Shown here piece after piece: positions 18,700 to 28,618 of a DNA stretch of 64,000 nucleotides. The translations under genes were made by a program, and so were the position numbers. Below the pieces are notes generated by a model. The model did not search any database and was not told where the DNA came from. It saw only the letters and a program-made list of their open reading frames with translations. This stretch comes from Arenibacter algicola (GTDB taxonomy: Bacteria > Bacteroidota > Bacteroidia > Flavobacteriales > Flavobacteriaceae). Positions within the stretch are counted from its first letter, which is position 1. Each line of letters opens with the position of its first letter. The stretch spans positions 868,001 to 932,000 of the forward strand of contig NZ_JPOO01000003.1 of assembly GCF_000733925.1 (NCBI RefSeq), written 5' to 3'.

Positions 18700-20622
18700 A
18701 TGAAGATAATCCTACCCATATTCGCCCTTTTCCTAACCAATATCCTTCTGGCACAGAATACCAGAGCGGAGGCGAACGAATATTTTCAAAATTTGAATTT
18801 CATAGAAGCCATTAATGTTTACCAACAGCTCGAATCTAATAAGAAACGGCCAAAGCCCCTATTTGTGGAGCGACTGGCGGAAAGCTATTTCAATATAAAC
18901 GACTATGCCAATGCCAAAATTTGGTACGAAAAACTTTATGCCCTTAAGGAAAAAAGAGTGGATGAAGTAACTTTTATACGATATGTACAATGCCTTAAGG
19001 CCTGTCAGGAATATATTACTGCCAACAACCTAATAAGGGAATACTATAATTACGATGAATTAAAACTTGCCACCATTTTGGAGCAGGAAAAATATTTGGA
19101 CAGCCTTATAGGCGAGACTCCCACTTACGAAATAAGGAATTTGGAAATAAATTCGCCCCTATCAGACTTTGCCCCAATGTATTACAAAGATGCCATTGTA
19201 TTTTCTTCCAGTCGGGCACCGGAGTCTTCGGAAGATGCGGAGTATTCCTGGAACAAGCAGCCCTATTTGTCCATTTTGACGGCCAAGAGGGATACTACCA
19301 CAGGTGAACTAAAAGACGTGCAAAAATTGCATTCCAATATTCAATCTTCATTTCACGAAGGAACACTTACCTACTCTTCGGATTATAAAACCGTTTATTT
19401 CACCCAAAACTATCTAAAAGACAACGACTTACAAGTAAATCCAAAAGGATTTTCCAATATGCAGATCTTACGGGGAGAGGTGAAAGGCGATTCCATTGTG
19501 GGGGCCGTTTCATTAAAATTCAATAATCCCAAATACTCCTTTGGACATCCTTACCTGACCGAGGATGGGAAGCGACTATATTTTGTTTCCAATATGTTCG
19601 GAGGATTTGGGGAAACCGATATTTATTACGTAGATATCAGGGAGGATGGAAAATTGGGTCCGGCCACCAACCTTGGCCCCAGTGTTAACACTCCTGGAAG
19701 GGAAATGTTTCCATTTATAGCAGGCCAATACCTATATTTTGCTTCGGACAGTCACTTTGGACTAGGTGGACTCGACATTTTCAAGGCTGAAATTGAATCC
19801 GAGAATGGGTTTGGAATGGCAAAAAACATGGGAATGCCCATTAATAGCAATATGGATGATTTTGCTTTTATCGTAAACAATTCTGAAAATACCGGTTATT
19901 TTTCTTCCAATAGGATAGATGGCAAGGGTGATGACGACTTATATGCCTTTAACAAAATAGCCGAAACTATGGTCTACAAAGGCACCGTAAAGGACGAAAT
20001 TAGCCAATCACCTATCCCGGAGGTTAAGATAAAGGTATATAATCGGGAAAAAGAATTGGTTTTGGAAACCACTACCGATCAACAGGGTAATTTTGAAGTA
20101 GCTTTATCACCCAGCGTGAATCATATATTTGCCTTTTTTAAACTGGAATACAAACAGGAAATCAAGATGGTCAATAATGCAGATTCGCCTAACCTTTTTA
20201 AAGATATCAGCAATACCGTGTTAACCACCTTTTCAAGTTTTGTAGTCAACGAAGGAGGAGTGGAAAAAGTTAGGGTAAACCCTATATTCTTTAATCTGAA
20301 CCGACATAACATTACCTATAAGGCCGCCGCAGAACTGGACAAGATAGTGAGCTTTATGAACGCTTTCCCAAGCGTAAAAATTAAAATTGAAGCCCATACC
20401 GATTCACGGGCATCGGACACCTTTAATTTGGAACTCTCCAACAACAGGGCCAAGTCTACCCAAGAATATCTTGTGTATATGGGAATTGACCCCTCAAGAA
20501 TTGAGAGCGCCATAGGCTATGGTGAGTCGCGGTTGATCAATAATTGCGCCAACGGTGTTCCCTGCAGCAATGAAGACCATCTGGCCAACAGACGCTGCGA
20601 TTTCATAATTATAGGTAAATAA
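18700..20622 (+). CDS. OmpA family protein with TPR and PD40 propeller
   Basis: The 640-residue protein has a signal peptide MKIILPIFALFLTNILLAQ. TPR-like helices (about 20-130) come next, then WD40-like PD40 beta-propeller repeats (about 150-420; GHPYLTEDGKRLYFVSNMFGGFGETDIYYVDI). A carboxypeptidase-regulatory-like domain (about 430-520) precedes the OmpA peptidoglycan-binding domain (about 535-640; IKIEAHTDSRASDTFNLELSNNRAKSTQEYL). The ATG at 18700 is chosen over the frame from 18664, which overlaps the porP-like gene. It probably anchors the secretion or gliding complex to peptidoglycan, like the PorE group. That role is inferred. Confidence 0.92.
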   Translation: MKIILPIFALFLTNILLAQNTRAEANEYFQNLNFIEAINVYQQLESNKKRPKPLFVERLAESYFNINDYANAKIWYEKLYALKEKRVDEVTFIRYVQCLKACQEYITANNLIREYYNYDELKLATILEQEKYLDSLIGETPTYEIRNLEINSPLSDFAPMYYKDAIVFSSSRAPESSEDAEYSWNKQPYLSILTAKRDTTTGELKDVQKLHSNIQSSFHEGTLTYSSDYKTVYFTQNYLKDNDLQVNPKGFSNMQILRGEVKGDSIVGAVSLKFNNPKYSFGHPYLTEDGKRLYFVSNMFGGFGETDIYYVDIREDGKLGPATNLGPSVNTPGREMFPFIAGQYLYFASDSHFGLGGLDIFKAEIESENGFGMAKNMGMPINSNMDDFAFIVNNSENTGYFSSNRIDGKGDDDLYAFNKIAETMVYKGTVKDEISQSPIPEVKIKVYNREKELVLETTTDQQGNFEVALSPSVNHIFAFFKLEYKQEIKMVNNADSPNLFKDISNTVLTTFSSFVVNEGGVEKVRVNPIFFNLNRHNITYKAAAELDKIVSFMNAFPSVKIKIEAHTDSRASDTFNLELSNNRAKSTQEYLVYMGIDPSRIESAIGYGESRLINNCANGVPCSNEDHLANRRCDFIIIGK

Positions 20623-20788
20623 CGAGTGAGCAACGTGCACATCCCCGCGCGATAAACTAAATTATTTGTGTATTTACTGCCCATTGAATCACCTTTTGGA
20701 TGTCCAGCATTGACGTTGGTCTAAATTAGTGGTAAAATTGTTCGTTTATAAATATATTATTACCTTATTTATAAAAAGTCAACTTATT

Positions 20789-21784
20789 ATGGAAATTTTA
20801 GGTACCCTATATGACGAGGTTGTTGGATTTTTGGGGATAAGTCAGGCACTGGAATTGTTGCAAGCCGGAGATTATAGCGTTTTCTCTACTTACGATGGTG
20901 TTGTATCCCTAATTTACCCCATAATCCCTTTGCTATTGCTATTGGAATTCATCCTTGGTCTGGTATATAAAAAACCTAATACCAAGGTGTACAAAGTTAA
21001 CTTCCTCATCTATGTGTTCAATAGGTTTATTGGCCGATTTATAGCCATAGCTATGGTGACCCTTATTATAGGGTGGTTACAACCCTATGCCCCATTCCAG
21101 ACCAAAATGACATGGTACTGGTTTATTTATGGATATATTGTTTGGGAATTTGGTCATTTCCTCTACCACTATTGGGGGCATAAAGTGCGACTTTTTTGGT
21201 GTTTGCATTCTACCCACCATGCACCGGAACAAATGAACCTTTCCGTAACCCATGCGCATTTTTTTCTGGAGGCCCCTTATGCCGATGCCATTAGAACAAC
21301 GGTATGTATACTATTGGGTGTTGAGCCGGTTCTACTCTTTTTGATCATGTTTATAGATGGTACCTATGGGGCATTTATACATGTTGGTGAAAATTTGATG
21401 AAAGATGGCAGAATGGGGTTTTTGAACAAGATAATATTAACACCCTCCCATCATAGGGTGCATCATGCCAGAAACCCACTGTACATGGATACCAATTTCT
21501 GTAATTTATTGAATATTTGGGACAAGGTTTTTGGGACTTATCAAGAGGAACAACATGATATCCAAATAGAATACGGCATTACCCGTAAAATGGATAGTGG
21601 CAACTTCTTGGATGTTTATTTCGGCGAATTTGTTGCCCTTTTTAAAGATGTAGCCAAAGCACCCGGGTTAAAGAATAAACTCCTTTATATTATTATGCCT
21701 CCGGGTTGGAGCCATACCGGTGAACACCAGACTTCCAAATTGGTACGTGGAGCCTACTTAAACGAACAACTGGCTAAGGAGTAA
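20789..21784 (+). CDS. Sterol desaturase / fatty acid hydroxylase family protein
   Basis: The 331-residue membrane protein has at least four hydrophobic segments. The histidine boxes of the diiron hydroxylase family are all present: HFLYH (123-127), H131, HSTHH (140-144) and HRVHH near residue 225, with further His in THAHFFLEA. It would hydroxylate or desaturate a lipid at the inner membrane; the substrate is unknown. The Met at 20789 starts the conserved N-terminus, and the frame opening at 20729 is not preceded by a sensible start. Its 3' end overlaps the convergent exonuclease-like gene by 11 bp. Confidence 0.9.
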   Translation: MEILGTLYDEVVGFLGISQALELLQAGDYSVFSTYDGVVSLIYPIIPLLLLLEFILGLVYKKPNTKVYKVNFLIYVFNRFIGRFIAIAMVTLIIGWLQPYAPFQTKMTWYWFIYGYIVWEFGHFLYHYWGHKVRLFWCLHSTHHAPEQMNLSVTHAHFFLEAPYADAIRTTVCILLGVEPVLLFLIMFIDGTYGAFIHVGENLMKDGRMGFLNKIILTPSHHRVHHARNPLYMDTNFCNLLNIWDKVFGTYQEEQHDIQIEYGITRKMDSGNFLDVYFGEFVALFKDVAKAPGLKNKLLYIIMPPGWSHTGEHQTSKLVRGAYLNEQLAKE

Positions 21785-22568
21785 ATACCAGAGTAGCGAT
21801 TACGATACAATGATCGCTGGCATAATTCTCACATAATACCTCATAATCCAACACCTGCCATTTTTCGGGCTGATTATACATTATATGGTCAATACAAATA
21901 TTGGGACCGGTTGCTGGAAAAGTGCCGTTCCAAGCATTGGGGTGTTTGGGTTTTGAGAATTTTTCGGAAAGGATAGTGATAGGGTTGCTATTAGGCACTG
22001 CGTTGAGATCGCCCACCAACAAAGTCGGGAATTCCGTGTCCCCCAAATGGGCAACGATAGCCTTGGCCTGCATTACCTTATCAGTTTCATCCTTCAAGTG
22101 ATCCAAATGCGTACCCACAAACTGAATGGTATTCCCTTTTTTGGTTTTTACCCTAGTAACCAAGGCAGCCCTGGGTTCCGAATCTGGCAAATGGGGCAGC
22201 GCCAAATTCTCACTGCCAATAAAAGTAAATTTTGATAGCACCGCTTCTCCATACTCCCCTCCATCATAATACATGGCTCGGGCAAATAACGAGGCCATTT
22301 TTGTTCGCATTCCCAATTCTGTGGGCAAATCGTAATTTTTGGCTCTTTTCGTTCTAAAATCGACCTCCTGTAGAGCCACCAAATCAGGTTGGTAATAGTT
22401 GATCACTCCTGCAATGGTATCCAAATTAAAATCGTTCTTCGTCGTGGCCCCATGTAGGATGTTAAAACTCATCACCCTTAGTGTATCTGCCTGTGCTAAA
22501 CTACAATAAGAAGTGCTTCCAAAAAAAACGAAAAGAAGTAATTTTGAGAGGTGATATTTCATTTTCAC
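21774..22568 (-). CDS. Secreted endonuclease/exonuclease/phosphatase family protein
   Basis: The 264-residue protein has a signal peptide (LLLFVFFGSTSYCSLAQA). The EEP-fold motifs follow in order: RVMSFNILHG, DLVALQEVD, GTHLDH near residue 150, LLVGDLNAVP near residue 190 and SDHCIVIA at the end. Members hydrolyse DNA, phosphoinositides or sphingomyelin, and this one acts outside the cytoplasm. The substrate cannot be assigned. Met3 is an equally good start. It converges with the sterol desaturase gene. Confidence 0.88.
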   Translation of the reverse strand: MKMKYHLSKLLLFVFFGSTSYCSLAQADTLRVMSFNILHGATTKNDFNLDTIAGVINYYQPDLVALQEVDFRTKRAKNYDLPTELGMRTKMASLFARAMYYDGGEYGEAVLSKFTFIGSENLALPHLPDSEPRAALVTRVKTKKGNTIQFVGTHLDHLKDETDKVMQAKAIVAHLGDTEFPTLLVGDLNAVPNSNPITILSEKFSKPKHPNAWNGTFPATGPNICIDHIMYNQPEKWQVLDYEVLCENYASDHCIVIATLVFTP

Positions 22569-22624
22569 AATTAAAAATTAGGGTCGAAAATATGTGTTTT
22601 CCGACCCTTATTTATACTAATCTA

Positions 22625-24013
22625 TTAGATTCCTGCTACCGTTTTTATCTCGCCTATTATTCTATCTGCCAAGCCATCTGCTTCGGTCTGACTTTTGGCT
22701 TCCGTGTAGATTCGGATGATGGGCTCCGTATTGGATTTACGCAAGTGTACCCAATTCTCCGGAAAATCTATCTTTACCCCGTCAATTGTAGAAATTTCCT
22801 CATTTTTATATTTCTCCGCCATAGCCACTAGAATACCGTCTACATCCAAGCCAGGTGTAAGTTCAATCTTCTTTTTGCTCATAAAATAACTAGGGTAGCT
22901 GGCTCTTAGATCGCTTACGGTACCTCCCCTTTCCGCCATCAACATTAAAAATAGGGCCGTTCCCACTAGGGAGTCCCTACCATAATGACTTTCAGGATAA
23001 ATAATACCGCCATTGCCCTCACCACCTATAATGGCCTTATTGGCCTTCATTTTAGTCACCACGTTTACTTCACCTACGGCAGCGGCTTCATAAGTGCCCC
23101 CGTGTTTTTCAGAAATATCCCTTAAGGCTCTTGAAGAGGATAGATTGGAAACAGTATTTCCTTTGGTTTTTCCTAATACATAATCTGCACAGGCTACCAA
23201 AGTATATTCCTCCCCGAACATTTCCCCTTCATTGGTGATGAACGCCAGGCGATCCACATCCGGATCCACAACGATTCCGAAATCGGCCTTTTCCTTTACC
23301 ACCAATTCACAAATATCTCCCAAATGTTCTTTTAGAGGTTCTGGGTTATGGGGAAAATGCCCTGTGGGATCACAGTACAGCTCCACTACTTCTACCCCCA
23401 ATTCCTTTAAAAGTTTAGGTATGGCAATGCCACCGGTAGAATTTACCCCGTCTACCACTACTTTAAACTTGGCCGCACGTATAACATCCGCATCCACTAA
23501 AGAAAGGTCCAACACCTCATCTATATGGATATCGATATAGGAGTCATTCCTATTAACGGTTCCCAAATCATCTACCTCTGAGAAATTAAAGGCTTCCTTT
23601 TCTGCAATATCCAATATTTTGGCACCTTGGGCTGCATCCAAAAATTCCCCTTTCTCATTTAGAAGTTTAAGGGCGTTCCATTGCTTTGGATTATGGCTGG
23701 CCGTAAGGATAATTCCTCCATCGGCCTTTTCCAAGGGAACCGCTATTTCTACGGTCGGTGTGGTGGACAGGTCCAGGTCTATCACATCTATTCCCAGTCC
23801 TACAAGGGTTGATACTACCAAATTCTGGATCATTTCTCCGGAAAGTCTAGCATCACGGCCAATAACTACCGTTAGTTTTTCCTTTTTAGAGTATTCTTTT
23901 AACCAAACACCATAAGCAGCCGCAAATTTAACCGCATCAATAGGTGTGAGATTGTCTCCAGGCCTACCGCCAATGGTACCCCGTATTCCGGAAATAGATT
24001 TTATTAAAGTCAT
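22625..24013 (-). CDS. glmM: Phosphoglucosamine mutase
   Basis: This is a 462-residue alpha-D-phosphohexomutase. The phosphoserine loop is TASHNPKQWNALK (Ser106), the Mg loop is DPDVDRL (Asp250, Asp252, Asp254), and the sugar loop GEGNGGIIYP and phosphate loop RKSNTEPIIRIY are intact. The family interconverts glucosamine-6-phosphate and glucosamine-1-phosphate for peptidoglycan and LPS. Phosphoglucomutase or phosphomannomutase activity cannot be excluded from sequence. The Met start is 20 bp from a TATATTTG box on the minus strand. Confidence 0.9.
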   Translation of the reverse strand: MTLIKSISGIRGTIGGRPGDNLTPIDAVKFAAAYGVWLKEYSKKEKLTVVIGRDARLSGEMIQNLVVSTLVGLGIDVIDLDLSTTPTVEIAVPLEKADGGIILTASHNPKQWNALKLLNEKGEFLDAAQGAKILDIAEKEAFNFSEVDDLGTVNRNDSYIDIHIDEVLDLSLVDADVIRAAKFKVVVDGVNSTGGIAIPKLLKELGVEVVELYCDPTGHFPHNPEPLKEHLGDICELVVKEKADFGIVVDPDVDRLAFITNEGEMFGEEYTLVACADYVLGKTKGNTVSNLSSSRALRDISEKHGGTYEAAAVGEVNVVTKMKANKAIIGGEGNGGIIYPESHYGRDSLVGTALFLMLMAERGGTVSDLRASYPSYFMSKKKIELTPGLDVDGILVAMAEKYKNEEISTIDGVKIDFPENWVHLRKSNTEPIIRIYTEAKSQTEADGLADRIIGEIKTVAGI

Positions 24014-24032
24014 ATTTATTTATAAATTTTTA

Positions 24033-24040
24033 CAAATATA
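24033..24040 (-). promoter_or_regulatory. Putative -7 box for glmM
   Basis: The minus strand reads TATATTTG, an exact TAnnTTTG match 20 bp upstream of the glmM ATG. Confidence 0.45.
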
Positions 24041-24108
24041 AAAGGTTAGGTTTAAATCCTATGCCGCTAAGTTGTAAATTCGAGGTTAATAAACTTCAAC
24101 CGAGGTCA

Positions 24109-24696
24109 ATGAATTTTTTAGCACACCTATATCTATCTTTTGAAGACGACCAGATTACTATTGGGAATTTTATAGCAGACAGTATTCGGGGCAATAAATA
24201 CAAGCACCTACCCGAAAAAATTCAAAAAGGAATTGTACTGCACCGTGCAATTGACACTTATACGGACAAGCACCCCATTGTAAGGCAGAGCACTAAACGA
24301 CTGCACGAGAACTACAGTCATTACAGCGGTGTAATTGTCGACATTTTCTATGACCACTTTCTAGCCAAGAATTGGTCGGAATACGCCGATACCCCATTGC
24401 CCCACTTTGTGGACAATTTTTATGATCTCTTGGAAAACCATTACGATATACTTCCCATAGGTGTAAAACGCATGATGCCTTATATGATTGCGGATAATTG
24501 GATTTTGAATTATGCCAAAATGGAAGGAATATCGAGGGTTTTGAATGGAATGAATAGACGGACCCAAAATAAATCCAAAATGAATTTTGCTATTTTGGAC
24601 CTTGAGGAACATTATGCCGATTTTGAAAAGGAATTTACCTATTTTTTTGATGAACTGATTATTTTTTCCAAACAGAAATATCTCAACTTGCGATAA
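24109..24696 (+). CDS. acpH: Acyl carrier protein phosphodiesterase family protein
   Basis: The 195-residue protein begins MNFLAHLYLSF and continues TIGNFIADSIRG, GIVLHRAIDTYTDKHP and VDIFYDHFLAKNW. These are the metal-binding His/Asp motifs of the AcpH family, related to HD-domain hydrolases. It would remove the phosphopantetheine arm of ACP. The start at 24109 is chosen because MNFLAHLYLS is the family N-terminus; the longer frame from 24061 adds 16 unrelated residues. Many bacterial homologs have unproven activity, so the symbol is tentative. Confidence 0.85.
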   Translation: MNFLAHLYLSFEDDQITIGNFIADSIRGNKYKHLPEKIQKGIVLHRAIDTYTDKHPIVRQSTKRLHENYSHYSGVIVDIFYDHFLAKNWSEYADTPLPHFVDNFYDLLENHYDILPIGVKRMMPYMIADNWILNYAKMEGISRVLNGMNRRTQNKSKMNFAILDLEEHYADFEKEFTYFFDELIIFSKQKYLNLR

Positions 24697-24943
24697 ATGT
24701 CAAGAATTTCCAGACAAAACCAACGCATTCATTGTTAAGGGACAATCATGATTTTTTTCATCTAAATATAGTATTACATTACTATAAATAAGTACCTTTA
24801 AGCTTCATTCTCCAATTTGGGAATGCTCCCCCAAATACTTATAGTTTCCCTTTATATTCATTTCCCCTCACAGTTAGTCCTCTTAACATTGTACAAACAA
24901 TGGCGTGCGCTTTTATCTAAAACTTTATCTAAAATCAACAACT

Positions 24944-25756
24944 ATGAAATTTAAACATTTAAACTACATTGGAATAGGATTGATCTTTCTCCTAATGCTT
25001 CTAAGCTGTAGTCCTGAGTCAACAATCGATGATACTCTGGAACCCGTCAATAGCAAGGCCCTCTTAAAATCGAACACTTTCTATGGCCCCCAAATATCTT
25101 TGGGGAAAGGTCATGTACGGTCATGGATAATGATTGCAAAAGACGGCACTCCAGAAGAATTGGGTGTGGAAATGTCCAAAAATTTACTAAACCAACTGCC
25201 CGAAGGTGATGATCCTGTGCAATTGGTCCTACCACTTCACAAGAAAGCAAAAGAAAATACCCCTTTTGATCATGTCTTTTTTGACTGGAATCCTCATGGA
25301 CATGAACCAGATGGTGTGTTTACAGTGCCTCATTTTGATGTGCACTTTTATTTGACATCAGTAGCCGCGCGGGAGGCAATTCCTACCTACCCCGAAGCAA
25401 AGCCTCAGTTTGACAATTATCCGCCACCAGGCTACCTGCCTGTTGACTATATAACTCCGCCGGACGGTGGTACGGCAGTGCCTATGATGGGTACCCATTG
25501 GATACCATTGAGCTTTGCTCCCCCATTTACCAATATACTGCTATATGGAACTTACGATGGGGAGGTAACCTTTGTGGAACCTATGAATACTCTAGCATAT
25601 ATAAATAGTGGGGTTCCTTTCAGCGAAGCCTATTCGCAACCTACAAAATTTGCAAAAACCGGCTATTATCCAACGGTCTATAATGTTTATCAAAATTCAA
25701 AGAATCAAAGGCAAATTATCTCTTTAAGCGAATTCGTGCATCGACAAGCCGAATAG
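24944..25756 (+). CDS. Lipoprotein resembling DUF5602 / TTHB210-like family
   Basis: The 270-residue protein has a lipoprotein signal (MKFKHLNYIGIGLIFLLMLLSC, Cys at the lipidation site). The mature part contains DHVFFDWNPHGHEPDGVF, PHFDVHFYL and MGTHWIPL: a set of His/Asp residues that could bind metal. This layout resembles DUF5602-type proteins, whose function is unknown. The assignment is from memory of the motif pattern and is moderate. The Met at 24944 is used, as the frame opening at 24905 lacks a signal before it. A terminator follows 8 bp after the stop. Confidence 0.65.
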   Translation: MKFKHLNYIGIGLIFLLMLLSCSPESTIDDTLEPVNSKALLKSNTFYGPQISLGKGHVRSWIMIAKDGTPEELGVEMSKNLLNQLPEGDDPVQLVLPLHKKAKENTPFDHVFFDWNPHGHEPDGVFTVPHFDVHFYLTSVAAREAIPTYPEAKPQFDNYPPPGYLPVDYITPPDGGTAVPMMGTHWIPLSFAPPFTNILLYGTYDGEVTFVEPMNTLAYINSGVPFSEAYSQPTKFAKTGYYPTVYNVYQNSKNQRQIISLSEFVHRQAE

Positions 25757-25763
25757 AAAAGAT

Positions 25764-25803
25764 AAAAAGAGGCTGTCTAAAAAGTCAAGACAGCCTCTTT
25801 TTT
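25764..25803. terminator. Bidirectional terminator, AGAGGCTGTCT family
   Basis: A perfect 14-bp stem (AAAAGAGGCTGTCT pairing with AGACAGCCTCTTTT) encloses a loop of about 9 nt. It has the same sequence as the right end of the IS1182 element over 19 positions. Confidence 0.9.
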
Positions 25804-26144
25804 ATTCGGGTAGGTATCGGAGAACTATTCTCAAATACGCAAATTATGGAGGGGTTGAAATACTTTTTAGCCGCCCTCTTTTTTATGCGAATTTTTCAAT
25901 TACCTAAACTAATTTCCCATGAAATCGCCAACAAAAAGAAGATTGGCCCTATTCTATTGACAAGGCGCTCATTTAACTAGCTGCCTTATACCTATTCCCA
26001 TTTATTCAATCCTATAGTAAATTAATTATAATATTGTCCAAATTTACCGGGGGATTAATGATTATCGATAAATATCTTTTCAATAATATCATATAATTCA
26101 AATTTAATTGGAATATGACTATCTTTTTGGAAAATTTTTAGTCT
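25804..26144. other. AT-rich intergenic region
   Basis: No gene or repeat family is visible. It is AT-rich upstream DNA of the gamma-glutamyltransferase gene and probably contains its promoter; no exact TAnnTTTG box was seen. Confidence 0.4.
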
Positions 26145-27833
26145 ATGATCCGTATAACTGGTTTCTTGCTTGGAATACTTCTATTTATCAATTGCAGGAA
26201 CGTACCCGACCCCATACCTACAGGCCTAGTTACCGAAAAAGCAATGGTTGTCTCTGCCAGAGCGGAGGCCTCCAAAATTGGATCGGACATCCTCCAAAAG
26301 GGAGGTAATGCCTTTGATGCTATGATTGCTACGGAACTGGCTCTTGCCGTGTCCTATCCCTATGCCGGAAATATTGGTGGCGGAGGTTTTATGGTATTTA
26401 GGAAAGCCAATGGGGAAACAGGAGGTTTGGACTACCGCGAAAAAGCACCTTTGGCTGCGCATGCAGATATGTATTTGGATTCTTTGGGAAATGTAATTCC
26501 GGGTATAAGTACTTTGGGAGCCACGGCCGTAGGGGTTCCTGGTACAGTGGCCGGTGTAATTGCCGTCCACGAAAAATTTGGATCCCTATCCCTAAAAGAA
26601 ATCATGGCGCCAGTTATTGAGCTGGCCAAAAAAGGCGTAGTTGTTACCGAAAATCAGGCCAAAAGATTGGAAAACTATCGTGACATTTTTATGGAAGTGA
26701 ATAGTGATACGACTTTTTTTGCCACTGTTTACAAGACGGGCGATACCATAAAATACCCCGCTTTGGCAAATACCCTTCAAAAAATTTCCGATCAGGGTAA
26801 AGATGGATTTTACAAAGGGGAAGTTGCAGAAAAATTGGCCAGTTTTATCCAGGCCAAAGGCGGTTATCTTACTATTGAAGATCTTGAAAAATATGAAGCC
26901 AAATGGAGATCTCCAATTACGTTCAATTATAAGGACCTAAAAATCATATCCATGAGCCCCCCCAGTAGTGGTGGGTTTACGATAAATCAAATTTTTAAGA
27001 TGATGGAACTCTATGACCTATCCAGCTATGGGCATAATTCGGTAAAATCCATTCAACTGTTTACAGAGGCTGCCCGTAGGGCCTATGCCGATAGAAACTA
27101 CTTTCTGGGGGACCCGGATTTTGTGGAAATCCCTTTAATGGAACTTTTGTCGGACCAATACCTGCAAGAAAGAATGCAAAATTTTTCTTTTGATAAAGCT
27201 ACCAAATCCTCGGAAGTATCCCATGGGGAGGTACAAATTGTAGAAAGCGACCAAACTACCCACTACTCTATTGTAGATTCATTTGGAAATGCCATTGCGG
27301 CCACAACAACCATTAATGGAGGTTATGGTTCCAAACTGTTCTCTGATGAACTTGGGTTCTTTCTAAATAATGAAATGGACGATTTTAGTTCCAAACCAGG
27401 GGTTCCCAATATGTTCGGACTAGTGGGTGCCGAGGCCAATAGCATCTCTGCAGAAAAGCGGATGCTAAGTAGTATGACGCCTACCATTGTGGAAAAAAAT
27501 GGGGCATTATGGATGGTGGTTGGGACTCCAGGAGGGTCCACTATAATAACAGCTGTGGCTCAGACGATTCTAAATTGCTATGAGTTTAATATGAGTATGC
27601 AGGATGCTGTAAACGCTCCGCGTTTTCACCATCAATGGTTGCCCGATGCCATCATTTTTGAACCGGAAGGATTTGAGCAGAGCTTGCTCACCGCCCTAAA
27701 AAACAAGGGATACATAATTAATGAAGAAAACACCCCGGTTATAGGTAAGGTAGATGCCATTAAGATATTGCCAAGCGGTAAACTTGAAGGGGGCGCCGAT
27801 AAGCGTGGGGACGATACCGCCGTAGGATTTTAG
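26145..27833 (+). CDS. ggt: Gamma-glutamyltransferase (lipoprotein form)
   Basis: The 562-residue precursor has a lipoprotein-like signal (MIRITGFLLGILLFINC). The autocatalytic site is TTHYS, with Thr371 becoming the N-terminus of the small subunit. The GGYGS loop and the SSMTPTIV...GTPGGSTII signatures are intact, as is the NIGGGGF motif of the large subunit. It would hydrolyse glutathione and transfer gamma-glutamyl groups in the periplasm or at the outer membrane. Length and processing site are normal. The lipobox (INC) is looser than the textbook form, so anchoring is inferred. Confidence 0.95.
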   Translation: MIRITGFLLGILLFINCRNVPDPIPTGLVTEKAMVVSARAEASKIGSDILQKGGNAFDAMIATELALAVSYPYAGNIGGGGFMVFRKANGETGGLDYREKAPLAAHADMYLDSLGNVIPGISTLGATAVGVPGTVAGVIAVHEKFGSLSLKEIMAPVIELAKKGVVVTENQAKRLENYRDIFMEVNSDTTFFATVYKTGDTIKYPALANTLQKISDQGKDGFYKGEVAEKLASFIQAKGGYLTIEDLEKYEAKWRSPITFNYKDLKIISMSPPSSGGFTINQIFKMMELYDLSSYGHNSVKSIQLFTEAARRAYADRNYFLGDPDFVEIPLMELLSDQYLQERMQNFSFDKATKSSEVSHGEVQIVESDQTTHYSIVDSFGNAIAATTTINGGYGSKLFSDELGFFLNNEMDDFSSKPGVPNMFGLVGAEANSISAEKRMLSSMTPTIVEKNGALWMVVGTPGGSTIITAVAQTILNCYEFNMSMQDAVNAPRFHHQWLPDAIIFEPEGFEQSLLTALKNKGYIINEENTPVIGKVDAIKILPSGKLEGGADKRGDDTAVGF

Positions 27834-27913
27834 GCAATACCGTAGGTTGTATTCGCCCAATTTGTATATTAGGATCAATGGATGCATTGCGAACCACTAA
27901 AAACCGATTATAA

Positions 27914-28618
27914 TTGATCAAAAAAATAGTCAAAATATTACTTGGAGTATTGCTGCTATTATTCACCTTGGGCGCTATTCTCTATGCTATTTACAACGAA
28001 CCCCTGCCCTCTGGTATCAAAAGCCAAAATGCGGATGCCCTGGCCCAGAAAATGTTGACCGGCCTAAATTATGAGGCCTATTTGGAAACCCGTTTCCTGG
28101 AATGGTCATTTGCCAATGGGAAACACCATTATCGTTGGGACAAGGAAGCAGATACCGCCTTGGTCATGTGGAGCGATTATGTAGTGAGCCTTGACTTAAA
28201 GGTAGCCGCGAAAGGTAGGGTTGCCAAGGATAAAATACCGCTTGAAGGACTGGAGAAGGAAAAATTAATCAAGAAGGCCACCTCTTTTTTCAACAACGAC
28301 TCTTTTTGGCTGGTAGCTCCTTTTAAAGTTTTTGATCCCGGTACCGAAAGAAGCATAGTATCCCTAAAAGACGGTACCCAAGCCCTATTGGTAACCTATA
28401 CCTCTGGTGGCGACACACCAGGCGATTCCTACTTATGGAAATTACAGCCAAACGGTTTCCCCATTAGTTTTAAGATGTGGGTAAGTATTATCCCAATAGG
28501 TGGCATTGAAGCCAGTTGGGATGAATGGCAAGTAACGGAAAGTGGCGCATTTCTGCCCAGTAAACACAGTATTGGCCCAATTACTTTGGATATGGGTGAT
28601 GTGAGGGGTTATCGCTGA
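27914..28618 (+). CDS. Conserved hypothetical single-pass membrane protein
   Basis: The 234-residue protein begins with an N-terminal hydrophobic anchor (IVKILLGVLLLLFTLGAILYAIY). A soluble domain follows, rich in Trp and Gly: LEWSFANGKHHYRW, DGTQALLVTYTSGGDTPGDSYLW, and WDEWQVTESGAFLP near the C-terminus. The pattern suggests a beta-sandwich or lipocalin-like domain held at the membrane. The start is TTG at 27914, as there is no ATG in the frame before the anchor. I do not recognise a named family. It follows the ggt gene by 80 bp on the same strand. Confidence 0.7.
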   Translation: MIKKIVKILLGVLLLLFTLGAILYAIYNEPLPSGIKSQNADALAQKMLTGLNYEAYLETRFLEWSFANGKHHYRWDKEADTALVMWSDYVVSLDLKVAAKGRVAKDKIPLEGLEKEKLIKKATSFFNNDSFWLVAPFKVFDPGTERSIVSLKDGTQALLVTYTSGGDTPGDSYLWKLQPNGFPISFKMWVSIIPIGGIEASWDEWQVTESGAFLPSKHSIGPITLDMGDVRGYR

